From DASPLX01 sp035627375 (GTDB taxonomy: Bacteria > Pseudomonadota > Gammaproteobacteria > Burkholderiales > Burkholderiaceae_D): a stretch of DNA of 64,000 nucleotides. Location: contig DASPLX010000036.1 in NCBI GenBank assembly GCA_035627375.1, forward strand, positions 149,692-213,691. Direction: 5' to 3'. Within the stretch, counting starts at the first letter, position 1. Each line of letters starts with the position of its first letter. Positions 41,787-49,559 of this stretch are shown here, piece by piece. The notes under the pieces are model-generated. The model had not been told where the DNA came from. It saw only the letters and a program-made list of their open reading frames with translations, and did not search any database. The translations under genes were made by a program, and so were the position numbers.

Positions 41787-43529
41787 TCAGCGTACCCGTC
41801 CCTCTTTCCAAGCTTCAAGCAGCTTATCATAGGACACCGTTTCGCCCGGCGGTTTTTCATCGGCAAGCCTGGCATGCGGAGCGCCCGCGCGGTTGAGCCA
41901 GCGTTCCGGGGCCTGCTTGGGATTGAGCCTGGGCGCGCAGCGCGTCATCTTCGCTTCCCGCGCAATGACGGCCATCTCTTGATCCATCTGCTCGGCCAAT
42001 TGGTCGAGCGCCTGCTGCGGCGTCTTTTCGCCGCTGACGGCCTGGCTGATGTTTTGCCACCACAGGGGCGCCAGGCGCGGATAGTCGGGAACGTTGGTTC
42101 CGGTCGGCGTCCACGAGATGCGCGCCGGACTGCGGTAGAACTCGACCAGGCCGCCGAGCCGCGGGGCCGCCTTGGTCATCGCGTCCGAATTGATGTCCGA
42201 TTCGCGGATCGGCGTCAGGCCGACCAGGGTCTTTCTCAGCGAAGTGCTTTTCGCGACCGTGAATTGCGCGTACAGCCAGGCGGCCTTGCGGCGCTCCAGC
42301 GGCACCGTGTTCAGCATGGTCCACGAACCGGCGTCCTGGTAACCGAGCTTCACGCCCGCCTGCCAATAGGCGCCGTGCGGCGATGGCGCCATGCGCCACT
42401 TGGGCGTGCCATCCTTGTTCACCACGGCCAGCCCGGGCTTGGCGAGCGCGGCGGTGAACGCGGAATACCAGAAGATCTGCTGCGCGATATGACCCTGGCC
42501 CGGTACCGGGCCGGCGTCGGTGAAGGTCATGTTCATGGCGTCCGGCGGCGCGTATTTCTTCAGCCAATCGAGATACTTGGTCAGCGAATACACGGTGGCC
42601 GGCCCGTTGAGTTCGCCGCCGCGCGCCGTCGAGGCGCCGACCGGCACGCAGCCGTCGACGCGAATGCCCCATTCGTCCACCGGCTTGCCGTTCGGCAGAC
42701 CCTTGTCGCCGGCGCCCGCCATCGACAGCCAGGCGTCGGAAAAGCGCCAGCCGAGGGACGGATCGCGCTTGGCGTAATCCATGTGGCCCCAGACCCGCAC
42801 GCCGTCGATCTCGCGCACGTCGTTGGTGAAGAAATCGGCGATGTCTTCGTAGGCGGACCAGTTGATCGGGACGCCGAGCTCGTAACCGTATTTGTCCTTG
42901 AAGCGCTTCTTCAATGCCGGACGGCTGAACCAGTCGGCGCGGAACCAGTAGAGGTTGGCGAACTGCTGATCGGGCAACTGGTAGAGCTTGCCGTCCGGAC
43001 CGGTGACGAAGCTCTTGCCGATGAAATCGTGGACATCGAGCGTCGGCAACGTGACGTCGCGTCCCTCGCCGAGCATGAAATCGGACAGCGGCACCGTGAC
43101 GCCGTAGCGGTAATGGGTGCCGATCGAATCGGAATCGTTGACGTACATGTCGTAGCCGCTCGGCTTGCCGCCCGCCATCTCGGCCTGGATCTTGGCGACC
43201 ACATCGCCTTCGGGGATCGTATCGTGGATCACCTTGATGCCGGTGATTTCATGGAACGCCTTGGCCATCACCCTGGCTTCGTAGAAATGGGTGTCGATCT
43301 GCTCCGACACCACGCGCACCGTCATGCCGCGATAGGGCTTGGCGGCCTCGATGAACCAGCGCATTTCTTCCAGTTGCTGTTCCGGCGTCAGCGTGCTCGG
43401 CTTGAATTCCTTCTGGATCCAGCGTTTGGCCGCCGCCAGGTCGGCGTGCGCGGGGAGGGCCGCAAACAGGGCGAGGAGGGCGGCCGCGAGCGACGCGCCG
43501 GCGCGGCGGGAGATGGACTTGGAGCGCAT
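41787..43529 (-). CDS. Family-1 extracellular solute-binding protein, glycerol/carbohydrate type, without adjacent permease
   Basis: The 580-residue precursor has a basic-hydrophobic signal peptide (about 1-29, LPAHA). The long family-1 binding fold resembles the glycerol-binding GlpV-type proteins of about 580 residues. Recognisable blocks are RVVSEQIDTHFYEAR near 69-83, GYDMYVNDSDSIGTHYRYG around 123-141 and GPVPGQGHIAQQIFWYS around 352-368. The ATG at 43529 is preferred over further upstream ATGs because it starts the signal peptide directly. No permease or ATPase genes occur nearby, so it either serves a transporter elsewhere or feeds the neighbouring sensory genes. Substrate assignment is tentative. 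Confidence 0.8.
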   Translation of the reverse strand: MRSKSISRRAGASLAAALLALFAALPAHADLAAAKRWIQKEFKPSTLTPEQQLEEMRWFIEAAKPYRGMTVRVVSEQIDTHFYEARVMAKAFHEITGIKVIHDTIPEGDVVAKIQAEMAGGKPSGYDMYVNDSDSIGTHYRYGVTVPLSDFMLGEGRDVTLPTLDVHDFIGKSFVTGPDGKLYQLPDQQFANLYWFRADWFSRPALKKRFKDKYGYELGVPINWSAYEDIADFFTNDVREIDGVRVWGHMDYAKRDPSLGWRFSDAWLSMAGAGDKGLPNGKPVDEWGIRVDGCVPVGASTARGGELNGPATVYSLTKYLDWLKKYAPPDAMNMTFTDAGPVPGQGHIAQQIFWYSAFTAALAKPGLAVVNKDGTPKWRMAPSPHGAYWQAGVKLGYQDAGSWTMLNTVPLERRKAAWLYAQFTVAKSTSLRKTLVGLTPIRESDINSDAMTKAAPRLGGLVEFYRSPARISWTPTGTNVPDYPRLAPLWWQNISQAVSGEKTPQQALDQLAEQMDQEMAVIAREAKMTRCAPRLNPKQAPERWLNRAGAPHARLADEKPPGETVSYDKLLEAWKEGRVR

Positions 43530-43599
43530 GATCGTTATCATTATCTGGACCGGCCGAATCAGGCCATCTCCAGCATAACCAATGGGCGGCAAAGCACAA

Positions 43600-43621
43600 G
43601 ATGCTGTGGCGCCACAGCATC
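43600..43621. repeat. Perfect 22-bp palindrome between the EAL-protein gene and the solute-binding protein gene
   Basis: GATGCTGTGGC (43600-43610) is followed immediately by its exact reverse complement (43611-43621). The right end touches the EAL gene stop codon, and the palindrome lies 71 bp upstream of the binding-protein start. It could be an operator or a hairpin terminator for the EAL gene; the following minus-strand sequence has only a weak T-rich tail. Confidence 0.75.
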
Positions 43622-45320
43622 ATCCGGGCGGCTGCAAGGGAAGCGGTTTGCCGAAATAATAGCCCTGGCCGTAGCGCACACCGAATTCGCGCAGCAGGTC
43701 CGTCGTTACCCGGTCCTCGACCCATTCTGCGATCACCTTGAGCCCGAACACGCGCGAAATCTCGACCATCGCGCGCACGAACGCCTGGTCGTCGGGATTG
43801 CTCTTCAGTTCGACGATGAACGAGCCGTCGATCTTCAGATAATCGAATTCCAGTTCCTTGATGTAGTAGAACGACGAGAAGCCGACGCCGAAGTCGTCGA
43901 GCGCGAAACGGCAGCCGAGGCTCTTGATGCGGCCGACGAAATGCCGCACCTCCTCGAGGTTGTAGAACGCGGCCGTCTCGGTCAGCTCGAAGATCACGCG
44001 CGCCGGATCGATGCCGCGCGATGCGATCTCGCTTTCGATCAATTTCAGCAATTCCGGATCGCCGATCGACTTTCCCGAAAGGTTGATGGCCACGCCGGCA
44101 TTGTCCGGCAGGCGCGACATGTCGGTCAGGCAGCGCCGGATGACGGCGCGATCGAGCCGCTCGATCAAGCCGAACACCTCGCAGGTCTTCACCAGGTCCC
44201 CCGTATTGCAGGGGCGGCCGTTGTCGTCGAAGATGCGCAGCAGCGCCTCGAAGTGGCTGACCTTCCCGCTGTCGAGATCGATGATCGGCTGGTAGTGCAT
44301 GACCAGGCGGCCCTCGGCCGCCAGCGCGTCGCGCACCACCGCCAGCATGTTGAGCTGCTGCGACAACTCCCGCTTGTGGATCTCGTCCTCGCTGCGGTAG
44401 AAGCGCAGGCGCTGGCGGCCGCTTTCGCGCGCCAGGTGCAGCGCGAAATCGGCCTGGCTGAGGAGTTCGTCGACTTCCATCTTGCCGAAGGCGCAGGCGG
44501 CGCCGGCCACCAGCGCCAGGCTGAACGCTTCGTTGCCGATCACGGCCTTGCGTGCCTCGGCCGCTTCCAGCACGGCGGCAGCGGCATCCTCGAGGCCGGC
44601 GTGCGCGACGCCGTCGAGGTAAAGCGCGAACAGGTCGCCGCCGAGGCGCCCCAGCAGATCGTCCGCAGCGCGGCTCGACGCCGAAAGCGCGGCGGCCGCG
44701 TGCTGCACCACCTTGTCGCCCTCGGAGCGGCCGTAACTGTGATTGATGTAACTGAGGCCGCGAATCTTGATCAGCATGACCGCGCCGCAGACGTGATCGC
44801 ATTTCGCCGCCTGCAGGCGCAAATCGAGCCGGTGCCGGAACTCGTTCTTGTTCACCAGGCCGGTCAGGGCGTCGCGTTCGGCGAGTTCGATCGCGCGGCG
44901 CTGGACGTCTTGTTCCTGGCGGTACTTCGACATGGCCTCGGCGACCGTCTGACGCAGGGAATCGAAGCGCAGCGGCTTGGTCAGGTAGCCGTAGGCGCCG
45001 CGATGCAGGGAGCCGACCGCATGCTCGGCATCGTCGAAGGTGGTGGACATGATGAACAGCGGCGGGCGCGGCTTCTTGCGTACGGTTTCGAGCAGCGAGA
45101 GTCCGCTCATGCCCGGCATCGAAATGTCGCACAGCACGAGGTCGACCGGCTGCCGTTCCATCAGCAGCAACGCGTCCTCGCCGTTGGTGGCGGTCGTGAC
45201 CGAGAAGCCGAGCCTCTCGAGCATGGTCTTGCCGGCCAGCCGTTCGACCGGGCCGTCGTCGACGACCAACGCATGGATGGACCCGGGAGCCGGGTCGCGG
45301 GTGGCAACGAGTTCCATCAC
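43620..45320 (-). CDS. Response regulator with degenerate GGDEF and intact EAL c-di-GMP phosphodiesterase domain
   Basis: The 566-residue protein has a receiver (about 14-130, phosphoacceptor D65 in LVLCDISMPG), a GGDEF domain (about 145-310) whose signature is GGDLF at 227-231 instead of GG(D/E)EF, and an EAL domain (about 325-560). The EAL residues look complete: EALLR at 358-362, NLSGKS, ELTET, ALDDFGVGFSS, LKIDGSF and IAEWVED. The likely output is c-di-GMP hydrolysis controlled by phosphorylation, with the GGDEF domain acting as a sensor or scaffold. The pGpG product would be cleared by Orn (encoded at 4.6 kb). It lies downstream of a CheY-like and a hybrid-kinase gene on the same strand. 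Confidence 0.92.
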   Translation of the reverse strand: MMELVATRDPAPGSIHALVVDDGPVERLAGKTMLERLGFSVTTATNGEDALLLMERQPVDLVLCDISMPGMSGLSLLETVRKKPRPPLFIMSTTFDDAEHAVGSLHRGAYGYLTKPLRFDSLRQTVAEAMSKYRQEQDVQRRAIELAERDALTGLVNKNEFRHRLDLRLQAAKCDHVCGAVMLIKIRGLSYINHSYGRSEGDKVVQHAAAALSASSRAADDLLGRLGGDLFALYLDGVAHAGLEDAAAAVLEAAEARKAVIGNEAFSLALVAGAACAFGKMEVDELLSQADFALHLARESGRQRLRFYRSEDEIHKRELSQQLNMLAVVRDALAAEGRLVMHYQPIIDLDSGKVSHFEALLRIFDDNGRPCNTGDLVKTCEVFGLIERLDRAVIRRCLTDMSRLPDNAGVAINLSGKSIGDPELLKLIESEIASRGIDPARVIFELTETAAFYNLEEVRHFVGRIKSLGCRFALDDFGVGFSSFYYIKELEFDYLKIDGSFIVELKSNPDDQAFVRAMVEISRVFGLKVIAEWVEDRVTTDLLREFGVRYGQGYYFGKPLPLQPPG

Positions 45321-45381
45321 ATCCTCCCAGGATGCCGCGGCGCGCCGCCTCCGTCATGCGCGGAAGCGGTCAGTTTTCTAT

Positions 45382-45774
45382 CTAATGCATGCCCTTCAGG
45401 CAGTTCTTCAATGCTTCGATCACTTTGACGGCATTGAAGGGCTTGACGACGAAGCTGTTCGCGCCGGAACGCATCGCCTGCTGCACGTTGTCGAGCGTGG
45501 CCAAAGAGCTGATCATGACGACCTTGATATGGGGATGATCGTCCCGGACGCGCTGCACCACGTCGTGGCCGTTGAATTTGGGCATGTCGATATCGATGAA
45601 CGCGACATCGGGCCGCAGCATCAAGCATGCCTCGATCGCGCGCTCGCCATCCGCCGCCTCGGCGACCACGCGATAGAACGCTTCCTGAAGGATCATGCGC
45701 AGCACGCTGCGCGTCAGGCGATCGTCATCCGCGATCAGAACGCGTATGTCCTTGCTCTGCTTGATCATGTGCAC
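45382..45774 (-). CDS. Stand-alone CheY-like response regulator
   Basis: A 130-residue single receiver domain with the acidic pocket DDD (16-18), phosphoacceptor D61 in VAFIDIDMP, Ser/Thr in VVMISS and the conserved lysine in FVVKPF. No output domain follows, so it works by protein-protein contact, as a phosphate carrier to or from the hybrid kinase upstream or the EAL protein downstream. It lies 57 bp after the hybrid kinase and 61 bp before the EAL protein gene, consistent with one operon. A second ATG three codons in would shorten it by two residues. Confidence 0.9.
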   Translation of the reverse strand: MHMIKQSKDIRVLIADDDRLTRSVLRMILQEAFYRVVAEAADGERAIEACLMLRPDVAFIDIDMPKFNGHDVVQRVRDDHPHIKVVMISSLATLDNVQQAMRSGANSFVVKPFNAVKVIEALKNCLKGMH

Positions 45775-45831
45775 TCCCTGGATGATGTGCCGCCTCTTGA
45801 CGGGCGGTTGCGGTCATCGTCATGGCATCGT

Positions 45832-47700
45832 CTACGCAATCAACTGCTTGAGCCTGCTTTCGATCCTGGCATATTCCTTTTCGATGGCATCGAGCGCCGC
45901 CGCCGCGCCGCCGAGTTCGCCGGCGCGCGCGTCGGCCTCGAACGACTTGCACAAGGCCGATAATCCGTTCGCGCCGATCGAGGCCGTGCTGCCGCTGAAG
46001 GCGTGGGCCAGCTTGACGAGCAGCGCCGCATTCGGTTCCGCCGCGGCATTGCGCAACGCCTCGATGCGCTTCGGGCTGTCGTTCATGAACAGTCTCGCCA
46101 GGTCGGCGAAGTCCGGGCCGAAGATTTCCTGCATCGATTCGAGTTCGTCATCGGCCGCCATGGCATCGTTCGCCGGGGGGCGCGGCGTGCCGCGCGCCAG
46201 CCATTTGGCGAGCATGTCGTACAGGGGGCGCGGCCGGAGGGGCTTGGCCATGAAATCGTCCATGCCGGCGCCGAGGCAGCGCTGACGCTCTTCCTGCAGG
46301 GCGAAGGCGGTCCAGCCGATCACCGGCGTGCGGCCCTCGCCGGTTTCCATCGCGCGGATGCGGGCCGTCGCCTGGTAGCCGTCCAGCACCGGCATCTGGC
46401 AATCCATCAGGATCAGGTCGTAGCGCTGCGCCTCATGCATGGCGATCGCTTCGCGGCCGTCGGCGGCGACCTCGACCTCGCAGCCGAACTTGGCGAGCAT
46501 GCGCGCGGCGATCTGCTGATTCACCACGTGGTCGTCGGCCACCAGCACGCGGCGGCCGGCGAAAGTGTGCGGCGATGCGACCGTCTCCGCCTGGGCCGCC
46601 TCCTTGGCGCCGGCGTCGACCAGACGCGCCAGCGTGCCGATCAAGTCGCGCGCCGCGATCGGCGGACGGACGACGGCGGCGAAGCCGGCGGCCGCGAGCT
46701 TTTGCTCGTTCACCGGTTCCTCGGAGCTCAGGAGTACGAATCGCGTCGCGCGATAGGCCGGATCGGCGATGATGGCGCGGCCGAGCAGTTCGCCGTCGAT
46801 GCCTTGCATTTTACGGCCGAGCATCACGATGCGATAAGGATCGTGATTGAGCGTGGCCTGCTTCAGTTCTTTCAGCGCGTCCGCGGCCGACGCGTAGCCT
46901 TCCGCGCGTATTCCGGATCGGGACAGTTCGGCTTCGAGCGCGCGGCATTGTTCGGCGCCGTCCGCGACGAACAGCATGCGCATACCGGCCAGCGTGTCGG
47001 GCGCCGCGGGAAGATCGAGCGTGAGCTTGAGCGATGCGTATCCGTAGCCGTCGTCCAGCTCGATGCGCGTTCCGAGGTGTTCGGCCAGGCTCTGCGTGAA
47101 GCGCCAGGACAAGCCGTCCGCATCGCAATGCAGCGGCCCCGCGGAATTGCTCAGCACGAGCTCCAGGTGCCAATAGCCTCCGGTCTCGATCGACGCGTCG
47201 AGCGTGAGTTCGAGAGCGATGTTCGGATTCTTCTTGAGCGTGCCGTCGAGCAGGCTGGCCACGAGTTGCTTGAGCCTGACGGCATCGCCGACGACGCGCG
47301 TGCCTTCCGCGACCGAGCAGACGACGCTCAGGTCGCAGCCGTGCTGGCGCGCGGTTTCCATGTGAGAGTGGATCAGCGACTCGAGTTCCTCGCGCAGATC
47401 GAAGCTGGACTCCTGCAGCGCGAGCGTTCCGGATTCGAGCAGCGACAGATCGAGCAGTTCGTCGATCAGCATCAGCAGATGCTCGGCGCTGCGCTGGGCG
47501 GTGGATGCATACATCCGCTGGTCGTCGTTGATCTGCGTATCGATCAGCAGTTCGAGCATGCCGATGACGCCGTTGATCGGCGTGCGCAGTTCATGGCAGA
47601 TGTTGGCGAGAAAGCGGTCGCGTACGAGATCCGAGGCTCCGCCTCCTTGTGATACTTGGTTACGCGGAGCGACGGGCTTTAGGTTGTGATCTGAACGCAT
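45832..47700 (-). CDS. Soluble hybrid histidine kinase with degenerate ATPase and pseudoreceiver domains, active REC2 and HPt
   Basis: The 622-residue protein lacks membrane helices. HisKA (about 28-95) keeps H36 in ICHELRTPING. The following ATPase region (about 130-232) lacks the N-box asparagine (RLKQLVASLLDGTLKKN replaces the usual QVLxNLxxNAxKFT) and shows no DxGxG or GxGLG glycine boxes. The first receiver (about 239-360) has G295 where the phospho-aspartate should be (IVMLGRKM). The second receiver (about 384-500) is intact, with D389/D390, D433 and K486. The C-terminal HPt domain keeps H566 in AHAFSGS. It is probably not an autokinase; a phosphatase or phosphorelay shuttle role is inferred. 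Confidence 0.85.
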   Translation of the reverse strand: MRSDHNLKPVAPRNQVSQGGGASDLVRDRFLANICHELRTPINGVIGMLELLIDTQINDDQRMYASTAQRSAEHLLMLIDELLDLSLLESGTLALQESSFDLREELESLIHSHMETARQHGCDLSVVCSVAEGTRVVGDAVRLKQLVASLLDGTLKKNPNIALELTLDASIETGGYWHLELVLSNSAGPLHCDADGLSWRFTQSLAEHLGTRIELDDGYGYASLKLTLDLPAAPDTLAGMRMLFVADGAEQCRALEAELSRSGIRAEGYASAADALKELKQATLNHDPYRIVMLGRKMQGIDGELLGRAIIADPAYRATRFVLLSSEEPVNEQKLAAAGFAAVVRPPIAARDLIGTLARLVDAGAKEAAQAETVASPHTFAGRRVLVADDHVVNQQIAARMLAKFGCEVEVAADGREAIAMHEAQRYDLILMDCQMPVLDGYQATARIRAMETGEGRTPVIGWTAFALQEERQRCLGAGMDDFMAKPLRPRPLYDMLAKWLARGTPRPPANDAMAADDELESMQEIFGPDFADLARLFMNDSPKRIEALRNAAAEPNAALLVKLAHAFSGSTASIGANGLSALCKSFEADARAGELGGAAAALDAIEKEYARIESRLKQLIA

Positions 47701-47882
47701 GGCTTTTCGACATCTTCCAGGTAAAGCTTCATGGTTCTCCGGCTCGCGTACGCCGAAGGAAAATATTATGGATCGTAGTGCATCGGCATCGATTTGTGGA
47801 AAGAGAAATCGTAATCCGTTTCAAAAATAAAACATCCCATGAATATGAGATGGCGGTTCCTATCCGGAATCTGCTAACTTTG

Positions 47883-47900
47883 CCTGTCAAATCTGACAGG
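47883..47900 (+). promoter_or_regulatory. Lux-box-like palindromic operator
   Basis: CCTGTCAAATCTGACAGG is a perfect inverted repeat (7-bp arms, 4-bp spacer). Its CTG(T)...(A)CAG ends resemble the boxes bound by acyl-homoserine-lactone-dependent LuxR proteins in Burkholderia and Ralstonia. Its centre (47891.5) is exactly 42.5 bp upstream of the predicted start near 47934, the spacing typical for LuxR class II activation. No luxI or luxR gene is present in this window. Confidence 0.6.
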
Positions 47901-47921
47901 TGCGCGCGGCCGCAGAAACTG

Positions 47922-47927
47922 CATACT
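47922..47927 (+). promoter_or_regulatory. Candidate -10 element of the lux-box-associated promoter
   Basis: CATACT matches TATAAT at four of six positions. It places transcription start near 47934, with the palindrome covering the -35 position. This matches LuxR-dependent promoters, which lack a good -35. Confidence 0.45.
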
Positions 47928-48121
47928 GCTCGCATCGGCCGCCTGTCGGAGCACACGACACGCAATCGGAACGCATCGTTGTCGAAACTTCATTCCTGAT
48001 GCGATTCTTGCAACGACCCGAAACATGACCGCGCAACCAATGACGCGGCGACGAACGATGTAGAACTGGCGAGCGGCGCGCCGCGCGCGGAATACAGGTT
48101 CCAATAACAAGGGGGAGGGGT

Positions 48122-48862
48122 ATGTCGAATATTGCGGGCAAAGCCTATGCGATGAACGTGATCACGCCGCTGAGATGGTACATGGCGTGGCTCAACAAGT
48201 TCTTCTTCAGGTTCGTGGGGTGGTTTCCGAGCTACCTGAACGGCTTGATCACCTTGTCGCTGATCCACTACGCGCGCTGGGTCGTCATCGGGCGCAATCA
48301 ATTTCCACACGTCGATCCGGCGCAGCCGAAGGAAAATCTCAAGTACAGCTACATGCTGTTCGCCAGCAATTTCAACGGCAGCTGGGATCAGTACGTCGAT
48401 TCCTTCACCTTCGCGATTCCCAAGGGGCTCGACCTGTTCTGGACCGGCAATATCCGCTACCCGCGCTCGGTGCCCCTGACGCCGTTCCACGAATACATCC
48501 GCTACAACCAGATCGAGACGATCCACTACTACAGCGCCTATCCGCTGGCGACTTCGAACGACATCAAGTCCGCCAAGAAGGTCAAGGCGGCATTGATCGA
48601 ATTCGCCGACGGCTGGGCCGATGCCTCTCCCGATCAGTTCCAGAAGCAGTACCACGCTTTGCTGCGCAATCTGCAGAACGATCTCGGCGACATGAGTCCG
48701 GCGCCGATCATCAGCATGGCCGCCGCCCAGGTCCAGAAGCGCCACTTGCGCGATCTGCGCAAGGCGTCGGAACGCGCCGCGATCGATAAGATCCTGGCGG
48801 TGGACGAGTCGCGCGCCGGTTCGCCGGCGGCCAGCAAGCAAAAGGAGACTGCCGATGAGTAA
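48122..48862 (+). CDS. Uncharacterised protein of the DyP-peroxidase cluster, first paralogue
   Basis: I do not recognise a named family for this 246-residue protein. It begins MSNIAGKAYA and has a hydrophobic amphipathic stretch (about 15-55, with WYMAWLNKFFFRFVGWFPSYL) that could bind membrane. The motif LFASNFNGSWDQYVDSF follows at 79-95. The next gene's product shares the same start (MSN-x-x-GKAY) and a matching LVFSSNFHGDLDAYLRG. The C-terminal 40 residues are charged and probably disordered. A GGGGGAGGGG ribosome site precedes the ATG. It overlaps the second paralogue by 8 bp, so the products are probably made in equal amounts and may act together with the peroxidase. Confidence 0.75.
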   Translation: MSNIAGKAYAMNVITPLRWYMAWLNKFFFRFVGWFPSYLNGLITLSLIHYARWVVIGRNQFPHVDPAQPKENLKYSYMLFASNFNGSWDQYVDSFTFAIPKGLDLFWTGNIRYPRSVPLTPFHEYIRYNQIETIHYYSAYPLATSNDIKSAKKVKAALIEFADGWADASPDQFQKQYHALLRNLQNDLGDMSPAPIISMAAAQVQKRHLRDLRKASERAAIDKILAVDESRAGSPAASKQKETADE

Positions 48863-49559
48863 CGTCAGCGGAAAGGCGTACGGATTGACCGTCCTGTGCC
48901 CGATCAAGCCGGGGCATACCGGCGAAATCGCGTATTCCGACGAGGTGAAGTGCCGCCTGCTCGAATGGAATACGCGCCAGAACAGCCCGATGACCAAGGT
49001 GCCGCAGACCTATCTGTGCCGCTATTTCGTGCTGGACGACGTGTTCACCGAAGCGCTGGCCGGCGCCGAGGGACGCGGCACCTGGCTCGACGTGTTCGCC
49101 TGCTGGTTCAAGCCGATCTACGACCTCGGCCTGCCGCGCGAGGAGCATCTGAAGTCGCGCTACCTGGTCTTTTCCAGCAATTTCCACGGCGATCTCGACG
49201 CCTATCTGCGCGGCATGTGGAATGCGATCGGCGAAGAGATCTGCCGCGTATGGGAATACTGCTACGCCTTCGAGCAGGTGTGCGATGCCGACAGCTTCAT
49301 CGCCTACATGAAGAAATGCCAGCTCGATGTGTCGCTGTTCTTCGTCGGCTCCACCGACGATCCGCTCGAGGAGCAGTTGAAGTCCCTCTACCTCAAGCAG
49401 GAGTTCGCGCATTTCGTGCTCGAGCACCAAGGCATGGAGCCCGCGCGGCTGCAGGCGGCGTTCAAGGAATTCATCGCGCGCGTCAAGCCGCGCGACGTCA
49501 AAGGCCCGTCGTGGTCGCCGGGACAATACAAATTGGGACGTCAATGGGAGGTAGCGTGA
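48855..49559 (+). CDS. Uncharacterised protein of the DyP-peroxidase cluster, second paralogue
   Basis: A 234-residue soluble protein with no membrane helix and no known domain recognised. It shares with the preceding protein the N-terminus MSNVSGKAYG and the block RYLVFSSNFHGDLDAYLRGMW at 102-122, so both probably descend from one ancestor. Distinct features are seven cysteines (for example C15, C33, C55 and C83) and an aromatic segment IYDLGLPREEHLK. The TGA overlaps the GTG start of the peroxidase gene (GTGA), implying tight coupling. A heme chaperone, substrate-binding partner or oxidised-lipid-binding protein are possible roles; none is proven. Confidence 0.75.
   Translation: MSNVSGKAYGLTVLCPIKPGHTGEIAYSDEVKCRLLEWNTRQNSPMTKVPQTYLCRYFVLDDVFTEALAGAEGRGTWLDVFACWFKPIYDLGLPREEHLKSRYLVFSSNFHGDLDAYLRGMWNAIGEEICRVWEYCYAFEQVCDADSFIAYMKKCQLDVSLFFVGSTDDPLEEQLKSLYLKQEFAHFVLEHQGMEPARLQAAFKEFIARVKPRDVKGPSWSPGQYKLGRQWEVA

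Larger units (their letters stand above)
47701..48121. other. 421-bp divergent intergenic region with a lux-box-like promoter
   Basis: The left part (47701-47880) is the hybrid-kinase upstream region and contains an AT-rich stretch at about 47755-47850. The right part holds the palindrome and -10 described separately and a leader of nearly 190 nt before the first peroxidase-cluster gene. I find no small gene with a convincing ribosome site here. Confidence 0.7.

Noticed and set aside
43530..43592. Longer N-terminus for the family-1 solute-binding protein
   Set aside because: It would place 21 extra residues before a complete signal peptide, which is not expected for a secreted protein.
47874..48141. 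Short minus-strand frames covering the lux-box region
   Set aside because: No Shine-Dalgarno, no conserved features, and they overlap the start of the first peroxidase-cluster gene.
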